Below, piece by piece: positions 53,178 through 61,532 of a stretch of 64,000 nt of DNA. Origin of the DNA: Pelobium manganitolerans (lineage in GTDB: Bacteria; Bacteroidota; Bacteroidia; Sphingobacteriales; Sphingobacteriaceae). The notes under the pieces were generated by a model, which had not been told where the DNA came from, ran no database searches, and worked only from the letters and a program-made list of their open reading frames with translations. Where the stretch lies: the NCBI RefSeq assembly GCF_003609575.1, contig NZ_MBTA01000012.1:248001-312000 (forward strand), written 5' to 3'. The position numbers were made by a program, and so were the translations under genes. Numbering within the stretch: position 1 is the first letter of the stretch; the number at the start of each line of letters is the position of its first letter.

Positions 53178-54044
53178 ATGAAAGGAAAATCAATATTGAC
53201 AGTGGCAGGCATAGCTTTAATTATGGCCTCTTGCTCGGCTCCGCGTAAACTGAGAGAGGCGCAAGCCGAAAACAGACGTTTAGACAGTTTGTACCGCGAT
53301 TTGCAAAACCAGTTGCTGGCCTGCGAAAACGCGCGCAAAAGCAGTGCATCTGATTATGAGATGCGCATTAAAAATTTAAATGATCAACTGGAGAATGTTA
53401 AGACCAGCAATAACCAAATGGTTAACCAGCTGAAAGATTTGTCGGTAATTTCGGGCAAACAGGCCGAAAGCATTAACAAATCATTGGAAAACATTGGTGC
53501 TAAAGACAGCTACATCCGCGATTTACAATCGGCTATAGCCCGAAAAGATTCGCTAAACATGGCTTTGGTGATGAACCTGAAAGGAGCCATCGGAAACTTG
53601 GATGATAAAGACATTAATATCAAAGTAGATAAAGGCGTGGTATATATTGATATTTCTGATAAACTGTTGTTTAAAAGCGGCAGTTATGAGGTTAACGAGG
53701 GTGCCAAAACCGTGTTAGGAAAAGTAGCTAAGGTATTGCTTAACCAGCCTGATATCGAATTTATGGTGGAAGGCCATACGGATAACGTTCCGTACAAATC
53801 TAACGGGGTACTGCTAGACAATTGGGATTTAAGCGTAAAACGTGCAACCTCTGTGGTGCGGATATTACAAAACCAATACAACATTCCGCCAGCTAAAATG
53901 ACTGCTGCCGGACGTGGCGAATATGTGCCGGTGAGCACTAACAGTACTGCCGAAGGCAAAGCTGCCAACAGAAGAACACGTATTGTGATTTTACCACAGT
54001 TAGATCAGTTTTTTAAATTACTGGAAACCCCACAGAGAAGATAA
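53178..54044 (+). CDS. OmpA-family lipoprotein with coiled coil
   Basis: A 288-residue lipoprotein: lipobox IMASCSAP near residue 17-20, a coiled coil of about residues 25-130 (REAQAENRRLDSLYRDLQNQ), then an OmpA C-terminal peptidoglycan-binding domain (about 150-275) with LLFKSGSYEVNEGAKTVL, FMVEGHTDNVPYKS near 197 and LSVKRATSVVRIL, AANRRTRIVI. It links the outer membrane to peptidoglycan, probably as a periplasmic spacer. Single gene followed by a strong hairpin. Confidence 0.92.
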   Translation: MKGKSILTVAGIALIMASCSAPRKLREAQAENRRLDSLYRDLQNQLLACENARKSSASDYEMRIKNLNDQLENVKTSNNQMVNQLKDLSVISGKQAESINKSLENIGAKDSYIRDLQSAIARKDSLNMALVMNLKGAIGNLDDKDINIKVDKGVVYIDISDKLLFKSGSYEVNEGAKTVLGKVAKVLLNQPDIEFMVEGHTDNVPYKSNGVLLDNWDLSVKRATSVVRILQNQYNIPPAKMTAAGRGEYVPVSTNSTAEGKAANRRTRIVILPQLDQFFKLLETPQRR

Positions 54045-54061
54045 TTTTCAGGTGGTAACTA

Positions 54062-54105
54062 AAAAAGGGCATCCCGAAAAATTTGGGATGCCCTTTTTGT
54101 TTTTC
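54062..54105 (+). terminator. Terminator of the OmpA-family gene
   Basis: Perfect 14-bp stem (aaaaagggcatccc at 54062-54075, gggatgcccttttt at 54085-54098), T-run after it and A-run before it. Confidence 0.9.
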
Positions 54106-54185
54106 AAGCAAAAAAAGCTATATTAATACACTCAAACCCAATTATAGACAAAAGCTATATCCGATAAATATTATCGCTTTTTTTC

Positions 54186-54209
54186 GGCTAAGCTTTAGCC
54201 TTAGCTTTG
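54186..54209 (+). promoter_or_regulatory. Catalase promoter with an overlapping palindrome
   Basis: TAGCTTTG at 54202-54209 is an exact TAnnTTTG -7 box, 22 nt before the catalase ATG. Just ahead lies the palindrome GGCTAA-gct-TTAGCC (54186-54200), placed in the usual spacer between -33 and -7, where a repressor or activator would act. Confidence 0.5.
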
Positions 54210-54231
54210 GTTACACCTTAAATAATTGAAC

Positions 54232-55707
54232 ATGGATAATCAACAAAACAAAAAGTTAACAACACGCACCGGAACGCCTGTTCCAGACAATCAAAACATC
54301 CAAACCGCTGGCGTGCGCGGTCCCGCTTTATTGCAGGATTTCTGGTTTTTAGAAAAAATGGCGCACTTCGACCGTGAAGTTATCCCCGAGAGGCGTATGC
54401 ACGCAAAGGGCTCTGGCGCTTTTGGCACCTTTACCGTAACGCATGATATTACGCAATACACCATGGCCGATTTATTTTCGGAAATTGGAAAACAGACAGA
54501 CATGTTCGTGCGTTTTTCTACCGTTGCCGGAGAGCGTGGCGCAGCAGACGCCGAGCGCGATATACGCGGTTTTGCCATGAAGTTTTACACCAAGCAAGGT
54601 AATTGGGATTTGGTGGGCAACAATACACCGGTATTCTTTTTCCGCGACCCTATGAAATTCCCAGATTTGAACCACGCCGTAAAAAGAGACCCACGTACCA
54701 ACCTGCGTAGTGCGGATAATAACTGGGATTTTTGGACACTTTTGCCAGAAGCTTTGCACCAAATCACCATCGTAATGAGCGACCGCGGGATTCCGAAAAG
54801 TTATCGCCACATGCACGGCTTCGGTAGCCATACCTTTAGCTTAATTAACAAAGATAATGTGCGCCATTGGGTAAAGTTCACCTTTAAGTCGCAACAGGGC
54901 ATCGAGAATTTGACCAACGAAGAGGCCGTGCAGATTATAGGTACGGATAGGGAATCGCATCAGCGGGATTTGTTTGACAATATTGAGCAAGGCAACTTCC
55001 CGAAATGGAAAATGTACATCCAAGTAATGACGGAAGAGCAGGCGCAAAACCACCCGCAAAACCCTTTCGACTTAACTAAAGTTTGGAAACATGCAGATTA
55101 TCCGCTTATCCCGGTAGGGGAGTTTGAGCTAAACCGCAACCCCGATAACTACTTTGCCGATGTAGAGCAAGCCGCATTTAACCCGGCGCATATTGTTCCC
55201 GGCATCGGTTTTTCGCCTGATAGAATGTTACAAGGCCGTTTGTTCTCTTATGGCGATGCCCAGCGTTACCGTTTGGGCGTAAACAATGCTCAAATCCCGG
55301 TGAATTCGCCGCGTTGCCCTTACCACAGTTTTCACCGCGATGGGGCTATGCGTGTGGATGGCAATTTCGGCTCCGCCAAACATTACGAACCCAACAGTTT
55401 TGGCGAGTGGCAAGAGCAAACGCAATATAAAGAACCGCCTTTATCTTTATACGGCGATGCCGGCGCTTGGGACCACCGCGCAGACGACGATGATTATTAC
55501 AGCCAACCGGGCGATTTGTTCCGTTTAATGACAGACGAGAAAAAAGAATTGCTTTTTAAAAACACCGCTGCCGAACTGGGCAATGCGCAAAAGTTTATTC
55601 AGGTAAGGCACATCCGTAACTGTTACAAGGCCGACCCTGCCTACGGCGAAGGTGTAGCTAAAGCTTTAAAATGGAGCATGGACGAGGTAAATACCTTTAA
55701 GCTATGA
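54232..55707 (+). CDS. katA: Haem catalase, small-subunit clade
   Basis: Decomposes hydrogen peroxide. The 491-residue protein from ATG 54232 is the usual length of clade 3 catalases. Motifs: active-site His in [20 protein letters not shown] near 50, Asn in [11 protein letters not shown] near 125, and the proximal haem Tyr in [14 protein letters not shown] near 336. NADPH-binding type positions are also seen. A TTG start 6 nt upstream is possible but unlikely. Stands alone with its own promoter and terminator. Confidence 0.96.
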   Translation: MDNQQNKKLTTRTGTPVPDNQNIQTAGVRGPALLQDFWFLEKMAHFDREVIPERRMHAKGSGAFGTFTVTHDITQYTMADLFSEIGKQTDMFVRFSTVAGERGAADAERDIRGFAMKFYTKQGNWDLVGNNTPVFFFRDPMKFPDLNHAVKRDPRTNLRSADNNWDFWTLLPEALHQITIVMSDRGIPKSYRHMHGFGSHTFSLINKDNVRHWVKFTFKSQQGIENLTNEEAVQIIGTDRESHQRDLFDNIEQGNFPKWKMYIQVMTEEQAQNHPQNPFDLTKVWKHADYPLIPVGEFELNRNPDNYFADVEQAAFNPAHIVPGIGFSPDRMLQGRLFSYGDAQRYRLGVNNAQIPVNSPRCPYHSFHRDGAMRVDGNFGSAKHYEPNSFGEWQEQTQYKEPPLSLYGDAGAWDHRADDDDYYSQPGDLFRLMTDEKKELLFKNTAAELGNAQKFIQVRHIRNCYKADPAYGEGVAKALKWSMDEVNTFKL

Positions 55708-56039
55708 CAGATTTTTATAGGAATGAAAGCCGTTTTCTAATTGAAGACGGCTTTTTTTATGTTCAGGTTTACGCTTTTGATGAAAACACGATAATATAAC
55801 AACGGTTTGTGCGTGTTCTTTTACGTAAAAGAATATTGAGTGCGGGTATTTATGGAGCTTAACAGATCGTATATTCTTATGCGCTATGTTGAAAAATGGA
55901 TTTATGCTCAGGTTATTATAACATTTTTTCAAATTACTAACAAACCATCGGCCGCGCGTTCGCTACGACGTAAGTAATATTGATGTATTTCTTCAATTTC
56001 TAATTGCGCTTTCGGCGATACAATTATTTTGAAAGGCAT
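55702..56039 (-). pseudogene. Second RelE/ParE-family toxin, frameshifted
   Basis: From ATG 56039 the frame reads MPFKIIVSPKAQLEIEEIHQ YYLRRSERAADG and then stops after a few codons. Adding one T in the TTT run near 55940 continues FVSNLKKCYNNLSINPFFN, SVKLHKYPHSIFFYVKEHAQ and TVVILSCFHQKRKPEHKK, a typical ParE ending. The frame then runs on through the catalase terminator to 55702, so the natural stop also seems lost. Corrected length is about 112 residues. Probably dead. Confidence 0.7.
55726..55758 (+). terminator. Terminator of the catalase gene
   Basis: Stem aaagccgt (55726-55733) with acggcttt (55747-55754), extended inward by wobble pairs, then T-run. It lies inside the 3' end of the decayed toxin gene on the other strand. 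Confidence 0.8.
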
Positions 56040-56041
56040 TT

Positions 56042-56116
56042 TTATCGAGTTAGTCGATTTAATGACTCTTCCAATTAGATATAAGAAGCTTGGCTTTCTT
56101 TCAGAAAATTTTGAGC
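56042..56116 (-). pseudogene. Possible antitoxin C-terminal fragment
   Basis: Upstream of the toxin start the minus strand reads AQNFLKESQASYI, a stop, then LEESLNRLTR and a stop codon 2 nt before the toxin ATG. The position and the short acidic/basic helix fit the end of an antitoxin gene, but there is a nonsense codon and no N-terminal half: the region beyond is the end of egtB. Weak evidence. Confidence 0.3.
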
Positions 56117-56159
56117 AAATAAAAACAGACTATTCAATAAAAGTCAAAAGACGTCGTCC

Positions 56160-57326
56160 TTATTCCTTACTCCCCTCAGCCACCAACCTAATCCCGCTGT
56201 ACATCCATCGCAAATGCGGATGAAAGAAATTTCTATAGGTGTGGCGTGCGTGCCCCTCGGGCGTAGCAATTGACGCCCCCCTCAACACTTTTTGGTTGAC
56301 CATAAACTTGCCATTGTACTCACCGATAGCGCCTGGTGCCCTTTTAAATCCCGGATAGGGCAAATAAGCACTTTCTGTCCACTCCCAAAGCTTGCCCCAT
56401 TTAAACTTTTCAGACGCAACCTCCCACTCGAATTCCGTAGGCAAACGCTGGTTTTTATATGCCGCAAAAGCGGCCGCCTCGTAATAACTCACATGGCACA
56501 GCGGTTCTTTTAAGTTTAAAGCTTGTAACCCACCCAAGCCGTATTTCAGCCATTTTCCGTCGACAATGTGCCAATATAGGGGTGCATTTATGTTATTGTT
56601 GCGCACCCAGTCCCAACCTTCGGCATGCCAATAATTAAAATTTTGGTAGCCTCCCGCATCTATAAATTCTAAAAACTCGCCATTGCTCACCAGGTTAGTT
56701 GCAATCTCAAAATCCTGCACATAAACTTTATGACGGTTCAGCTCATTATCAAAACAAAAGCTTTCGCCGCCGTTAAAACCTACCTCGTAAACACCCTCTT
56801 CAACCGCCACATAGCCGGGTTGGCTGTTTGTCAGGTTGCGCTCTATGTTTTCTGGGGCATAAGCCGGAAAAAGAGGGTTATGTCCCAAAATATATTTGAT
56901 ATCGTAACAAAGTAATTCTTGGTGCTGTTGCTCGTGGTTTAAGCCTAGTTCCAGCAGCGGAAGCAGTTCGGGTTTAAAATCGCAACGCAAAAAATTGTTC
57001 ATGGCCTCGTCCACATAGGCGCGGTAGCGGTAAACGTCTATCACAGTTGGTCTGCTTAAATTGCCACGGTCCGTACGTATAACCCGCGCGCCAACGCTTT
57101 CATAATAGCTGTTAAAAACGAAATTATAATCTGCATTAAACGCCTTGTATTGAGGCACGTGTGGCAGTAAAATAAAGGTTTCAAAAAACCATGTGGTGTG
57201 GCCCAAATGCCATTTAGGCGGACTAACATCCACCACCGGTTGCACCACGTAATCTTCTGTTTGCAATGGTTCGCAAATGGCTTCGGTATTTTTTCTTATG
57301 CTTAGGTATTTCTCTGATAAATTCAT
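56160..57326 (-). CDS. egtB: EgtB-type iron-dependent sulfoxide synthase
   Basis: Joins hercynine and a cysteine donor with oxygen to form the sulfoxide precursor of ergothioneine. Residues 1-150 are a DinB-like domain carrying the iron ligands His 43 (WHLGHTTWFFE) and His 131/135 (LNHEQQHQE). Residues about 165-388 are an FGE-sulfatase-like domain (NLVSNGEFLEFIDAGGY, LPTEFEWEVASE, LRGASIATPEGHARHTYRN). The 388-residue length is typical. No egtA is present near, so the donor may be cysteine itself. Paired with egtD 8 kb away. Confidence 0.92.
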   Translation of the reverse strand: MNLSEKYLSIRKNTEAICEPLQTEDYVVQPVVDVSPPKWHLGHTTWFFETFILLPHVPQYKAFNADYNFVFNSYYESVGARVIRTDRGNLSRPTVIDVYRYRAYVDEAMNNFLRCDFKPELLPLLELGLNHEQQHQELLCYDIKYILGHNPLFPAYAPENIERNLTNSQPGYVAVEEGVYEVGFNGGESFCFDNELNRHKVYVQDFEIATNLVSNGEFLEFIDAGGYQNFNYWHAEGWDWVRNNNINAPLYWHIVDGKWLKYGLGGLQALNLKEPLCHVSYYEAAAFAAYKNQRLPTEFEWEVASEKFKWGKLWEWTESAYLPYPGFKRAPGAIGEYNGKFMVNQKVLRGASIATPEGHARHTYRNFFHPHLRWMYSGIRLVAEGSKE

Positions 57327-57370
57327 AGGTTTTAATCTTGTTTACTGTGTTTAGGCAAATTTTGATGAAG

Positions 57371-57398
57371 CTTTCCGCCTTTCGCTTTCCGCCTTTCG
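57371..57398 (+). repeat. Two exact tandem copies of a 14-bp unit
   Basis: ctttccgcctttcg occurs at 57371-57384 and again at 57385-57398 with no change, immediately before the palindromic element. Probably slippage or an extension of that element. Confidence 0.85.
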
Positions 57399-57420
57399 CC
57401 TTCGGGCCTCCACCTTATAA

Positions 57421-57555
57421 TGGCGTTCCCTACGGTCGGCGTATGCCGCACTCCGCTTCGCTCCGGTTTTTTTGTGCGAAAAAAAAGCACAAAAAGAACA
57501 GGCTTTTTCCGGCGCCGGTGCTTTGCGCAAAAGCCTTGCTTTATCCGCCTAACGC
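57421..57555. repeat. Second palindromic intergenic element, GGCGTTCCC to TAACGC
   Basis: Starts tggcgttccctacgg and ends ccgcctaacgc, the same ends as the element at 31505-31607. Inner arms tttttttgtgc (57467-57477) and gcacaaaaag (57487-57496) pair. The two copies differ inside, in length and sequence, so only the ends and the T-tract/A-tract plan are shared. Confidence 0.6.
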
Positions 57556-57964
57556 AACCAATATTGCGCCAGAAAAATATTTAGATAAGTGTAGACTCTC
57601 CATTGATTACAGCGGGACGCTGCGACCAATGGAGCATTCGGCAGTAGTTGCTAGCACACGCGCCAGTGCGCAAGCTTAAGGTGTTTGGGTTTTATGGTTT
57701 TCTCCTGCATTTCTCCCACACTTCTACCAGATCCCTTCGGGAAAACGGGGGTGTTTCTCGAAGAAGTCTCGAAGCGGTCCCGAAGAAAGTGCGGAAAATG
57801 TGGCAAAACCCGGCAAAACTCGGCAGTGATTTCCCGATAGCGTCGGTTTGCAACCGGTGCTAAATAAAAAAACAAGGGTCTCTGCGGTTTTAATATCCAA
57901 TATAGAAGCAGGGTTGTCTGCAACAAACCCTGCTTGGACAGACTGGTGAATTTAACCTTATCCC
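57556..57964. other. Gene-free stretch between egtB and rdgB
   Basis: About 400 nt without a supported gene. It has GC-rich words and short palindromes (cggtttgcaaccg near 57843) and two opposed ORFs of 71 and 91 codons (57648-57863 plus, 57651-57926 minus), neither of which resembles a known protein to me. An imperfect hairpin (gcagggttg...aaccctgc, about 57907-57932) could end rdgB transcription. Sequences of this sort look like multi-copy intergenic elements, which I cannot test here. Confidence 0.4.
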
Positions 57965-58543
57965 TTAACCCTTCAAAAACGCAATCAGTTTTTCTACCGC
58001 TTTAGCGCGGTGGCTAATTTTGTTTTTCTCATCCAGGCTCATCTCCGCAAAAGTGATGTCATAGCCTTCGGGTTCAAAAATAGGGTCGTAGCCAAAACCT
58101 GCTGCGCCACATTTTCCGTTACGGATGTTGCCGTTTACTACGCCTTCAAATAAATGTTCGTCGCCATCCAAAACCAAAGATATTACCGTGCGGAAGCGTG
58201 CGCGCCTATCCTTAATGCCCTGCATTTTTAGCAGCACCAAATCCATGTTTTTGTCAGCGTCACGGTCGCCGGCGTAATGTGCCGAATCTACTCCGGGCTG
58301 GCCGTCTAAAGCAAAAATCTCAAGGCCCGAGTCGTCCGCAAAACAGTTTTTGCCATAGTTTTTTACAACGTGCTGGCTCTTTAAGCTGGCATTTGTCTCC
58401 AAGGTGCTCCCCGTTTCCGGTATTTCTTCCGAACAGCCAATCTGTTGAAGGCTTACCACTTCAAACTGTTCGCCTATTTTAGATTGTATTTCGCTTAATT
58501 TATGTTGATTGTTGCTGGCGAAAACCAAGGTAATTTTGTCCAT
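57965..58543 (-). CDS. rdgB: dITP/XTP pyrophosphatase (RdgB/HAM1)
   Basis: Removes deaminated purine triphosphates from the nucleotide pool. The 192-residue protein starts with the family motif LVFASNNQHKLSEIQ and contains FADDSGLEIFALDGQPGVDS near 66-85, GFGYDPIFEPEGY near 148 and FAEMSLDEKNKISHRAKA near 165. Full length. It starts 2 nt after the stop of the upstream hypothetical gene, so they form one operon. Confidence 0.96.
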   Translation of the reverse strand: MDKITLVFASNNQHKLSEIQSKIGEQFEVVSLQQIGCSEEIPETGSTLETNASLKSQHVVKNYGKNCFADDSGLEIFALDGQPGVDSAHYAGDRDADKNMDLVLLKMQGIKDRRARFRTVISLVLDGDEHLFEGVVNGNIRNGKCGAAGFGYDPIFEPEGYDITFAEMSLDEKNKISHRAKAVEKLIAFLKG

Positions 58544-58545
58544 AT

Positions 58546-59139
58546 TTATAAAGGTTTAAGCTGGTTCCAAAAAACAGTTTTTTTGGCTTCATCTTTTTGT
58601 AGCTTATCCAAATCCCAAGTGCCTAAAATGGTAACTCCCTTAAATTGCATGGCTTGGTTGGGCTTTATGCCGGTAATTTGGAGTAAGGCGGGGTCGAACC
58701 CAAAAGTGAAAATTTTGCTGCAAGCAAAAAAGTCTTTCAGTCCGTCAAAATTTAAATCCGGATAGGTAGCGTAATTTACAATGGCTACATCATCCAAACT
58801 CCATTTTTTAGCTTTTAAAATTTTGCTCAAGAAATCTAAATTATCTTTACCCAAAAACTGGTGCGCTGCGTTTTTTATGATGATTAGGATGTACTTATTG
58901 TTTTCGCCCAGGTAATCATAGCTGTTTGGTGTGGCTTTAGAAGAAACAATAACGTTTTCTGTTGTATTTAACGCTGGTGTTGCTTGCGTATCTTCAGCTA
59001 CGGCATGTAGTTCCGGCCCTTTCACTAAAGCCTGCTTTTCCTCAATGTTAGCAGGTTTTGCTACATCGTTAAACACATAAATCTGCTCATCCAACAATAA
59101 ACTTAAGGCAATTAAATTATCGGTTTGTAGCGGGTTCAT
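58546..59139 (-). CDS. Hypothetical protein cotranscribed with rdgB
   Basis: A 197-residue soluble protein from ATG 59139 (MNPLQTDNLIALSLLLDEQI); a TTG 18 nt upstream is less likely. The N-terminal helix is followed by a variable linker (about 40-75) and a compact C-terminal domain: KYILIIIKNAAHQFLGKDNL, DVAIVNYATYPDLNFDGL, SKIFTFGFDPALLQI and FKGVTILGTWDLDKL. The core resembles a small alpha/beta fold, perhaps like a DNA polymerase III accessory subunit, but I cannot assign a family. Function unknown. Confidence 0.7.
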   Translation of the reverse strand: MNPLQTDNLIALSLLLDEQIYVFNDVAKPANIEEKQALVKGPELHAVAEDTQATPALNTTENVIVSSKATPNSYDYLGENNKYILIIIKNAAHQFLGKDNLDFLSKILKAKKWSLDDVAIVNYATYPDLNFDGLKDFFACSKIFTFGFDPALLQITGIKPNQAMQFKGVTILGTWDLDKLQKDEAKKTVFWNQLKPL

Positions 59140-59222
59140 AGCTACAAATGTGTTCAATTTTTTGTTAAAAAAGGTTAACCATAACCGTTTTACGCTAAAA
59201 AGACTTTACTTTCGTTTATAAA

Positions 59223-60083
59223 ATGATGCATTTTTCCAGAACGCTAGCCCTTGTATTGGTGCTAGGTATATCTTTAACTTCCTGTATCAATTTTGCCGAT
59301 GACAAAGGCCAACCCGTTGCAAAAGCTTTTGATAAATATCTGTATCCTTCAGATCTGGAGGGGCTTGTTCCGAAAAATACGCATGGGAACGACAGTGCCG
59401 CTATTGTTAAAGCTTTTATAGACCAGTGGCAGCACGAGCAGGTGATTTTACACCAGGCAGAAAATAACGTAAACATTGATGAGAAGGCGATTGAAGAGAA
59501 GTTGGAGGTGTATAGGAAATCGCTAATCAGGTTTGAGTACGAGCAAGAGCTGATTAGGCAAAAACTGGACACCGCCGTAAACGACCAAGAAATTCAGAAA
59601 TATTATAGCGATAACAAAGATAATTTTCAGCTAAAGAAGCCTATTTTAAAGGTTTCTTACATTAAACTGCCAGAAAATGCACCTAAGGTAGCCATGGTAA
59701 AAAAGCTTTTTGCATCTAAAGATATGCGCGATATAGACTTGCTAGAAAAATATTGTTTTAAATACTCACCAAATTTTTCTTTGTTAGATACCGCCTGGCA
59801 TTATAAGGATGAGCTAAAGAAGATTTTGCCAATAGATGAAATTCCAGAGCATCGATATGATAATTTAAACCGTATTTTCGAAATTTCTGATAATAATGCA
59901 TTATATCTTATAATTTTGCGAGATTCAAAATTTCGGGACAGCCTATCGCCTTTGGCATTTGAGAAAGAGAATATCCGCAATTTAATTTTAAATCAGCGGA
60001 AGCTGGCATTGATAAGCCAGATGGAGACCGAAGTTTTTAAAGAGGCACAAAAAAATAACGAGTTAGAAATATACGAAAATTGA
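59223..60083 (+). CDS. SurA/PpiC-like lipoprotein chaperone without rotamase domain
   Basis: A 286-residue lipoprotein (lipobox ISLTSC near residue 20; start at either of two adjacent ATGs). After a helical SurA_N-like region (about 45-150: AFIDQWQHEQVILHQAENNV, NDQEIQKYYSDNKDNFQL) it lacks a recognisable PpiC rotamase domain. Likely a periplasmic or outer-membrane folding helper, judged from its position 84 nt upstream of the full SurA homologue and the common arrangement of such genes. Substrate unknown. Confidence 0.8.
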   Translation: MMHFSRTLALVLVLGISLTSCINFADDKGQPVAKAFDKYLYPSDLEGLVPKNTHGNDSAAIVKAFIDQWQHEQVILHQAENNVNIDEKAIEEKLEVYRKSLIRFEYEQELIRQKLDTAVNDQEIQKYYSDNKDNFQLKKPILKVSYIKLPENAPKVAMVKKLFASKDMRDIDLLEKYCFKYSPNFSLLDTAWHYKDELKKILPIDEIPEHRYDNLNRIFEISDNNALYLIILRDSKFRDSLSPLAFEKENIRNLILNQRKLALISQMETEVFKEAQKNNELEIYEN

Positions 60084-60167
60084 TAGAAAAGAATGGCGGT
60101 GATGATGAGTTTTAATCCATTCATTCATTCAAAATTCGCTTCATCAAAATTAAACACACGCAGATAA

Positions 60168-61532
60168 ATGAAAAAATACTTAGCCCTAGTGGTAATGTTA
60201 TTTACGGTTGCTTTAAGCTTTGCGCAAGAAAAAGTGGTAGACAAAGTGGTGGCAGTAGTGGGCGATAACATCATCTTAAAATCCGAGGTCGACCAGCAAT
60301 ACGCGCAATATATTGTGCAAGGAAACAAACCCGACGAGGAAACCAAGTGCGCGTTTTTGCAAAACATGCTGAGCCAAAAATTGTTAACGCAACAAGCGGT
60401 TTTAGACTCGATAACCGTTGATGAAGAGGATGTGGACGGCGAAATTGATCGCAGAATGCGCGTAATGACGCAAAGAGCAGGCGGGCAAGATAAATTGGAA
60501 GGCTTTCTGGGCCGGTCTTTAATCCAATATAAAGATGAAATCCGTCCGGATATACGCGAGCAGTTGGTAGCGCAAAAAATGCAGGCTAAGATTACCGAGA
60601 AGGTAGAAGTTACCCCTTTAGAGGTGAGACGTTTTTTTGAGAAATTCCCGAAAGATTCTTTGCCAGAATTTAATACCGAGGTAGAGATTGGCGAAATTGT
60701 AGTTTATCCAGATTTGACGAAAAAAGAAAAAGAGGTTTATAAAGACAAAGCCGAAGCCCTGCGGTTAAGGGTAAAAGGTGGCGATAATTTTGGCACTTTG
60801 GCGCGTTTATACTCTCAAGATCCCGGTTCGTCACGCGAAGGTGGCGAACTGCCGTTTTTCGACCGCCAAACTATGGCCAAAGAATTTACTTCTTGGGCAT
60901 TTAAGCTTAAAGAAGGCGAGCTATCGCCCGTTTTTGAGACCGAATTTGGCTTTCACTTTTTAGAAGTTTTAGAGCGCCGGGGCGAGCAAGTACGCGTAAG
61001 ACATATTTTGATTATCCCAGAAACACCGCCAGCGGCTATGGAGCGTGCACGGGTAGAAATCGATTCGATATACCAAAAGGTTAATAGCGGAAAGATGGAT
61101 TTTTCTACCGCGGCCTCGCTTTATTCTGATGAGAAGGAAACTAAGTTTAACGGTGGAATGATGCTCAACGCGGAGAACGTACAATCGCGCACCACTTTTA
61201 TCCCCACAGATAAATTGGATCCTAAAGTGTTTTTAACTATCGATACCATGAAAGTGGGAAGCTACTCTATGCCCGCATCTTTTACAGATGCTCGCGGAAA
61301 ATCGGGCTACCGCTTTTTGTATCTAAAAAGCAAAATACCACCTCATGTGGCCAATCTTGATCAGGATTTGCCGAAGATTAAAGATGCGGCTTTTGAAGAT
61401 AAAATTAACCGCACAGTAGCCAAATGGTTCGAGAAGCGGAGAAAATCTACCTATATTAAAATTGATAAAGAGTATCAGAGTTGCGATATGCTAAAAGATT
61501 GGGTCTCTGACAGCTCTACAGCACAAAATTAA
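60168..61532 (+). CDS. surA: Peptidyl-prolyl isomerase, SurA-type chaperone
   Basis: Periplasmic chaperone for outer-membrane proteins. The 454-residue protein has a signal peptide (1-20, ending SFAQ), a SurA N domain (VVAVVGDNIILKSEVDQQYA) and two rotamase domains: about 172-270 (ARLYSQDPGSSREGGELPFF, FETEFGFHFLEVLERRG) and 275-390 (VRVRHILIIPETP, YSDEKETKFNGGM). The MoxR gene begins at the next base after its stop, so they are one operon. Confidence 0.93.
   Translation: MKKYLALVVMLFTVALSFAQEKVVDKVVAVVGDNIILKSEVDQQYAQYIVQGNKPDEETKCAFLQNMLSQKLLTQQAVLDSITVDEEDVDGEIDRRMRVMTQRAGGQDKLEGFLGRSLIQYKDEIRPDIREQLVAQKMQAKITEKVEVTPLEVRRFFEKFPKDSLPEFNTEVEIGEIVVYPDLTKKEKEVYKDKAEALRLRVKGGDNFGTLARLYSQDPGSSREGGELPFFDRQTMAKEFTSWAFKLKEGELSPVFETEFGFHFLEVLERRGEQVRVRHILIIPETPPAAMERARVEIDSIYQKVNSGKMDFSTAASLYSDEKETKFNGGMMLNAENVQSRTTFIPTDKLDPKVFLTIDTMKVGSYSMPASFTDARGKSGYRFLYLKSKIPPHVANLDQDLPKIKDAAFEDKINRTVAKWFEKRRKSTYIKIDKEYQSCDMLKDWVSDSSTAQN

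Noticed and set aside
56029-56223. 64-codon plus-strand ORF between the decayed toxin and egtB
   Set aside because: It overlaps the toxin start and the egtB 3' end, and the minus strand explains the sequence better.
57651-57926. 91-codon minus-strand ORF in the egtB-rdgB gap, and 71-codon plus-strand ORF opposite
   Set aside because: No recognisable domain, biased composition, and both lie in repeat-like sequence.
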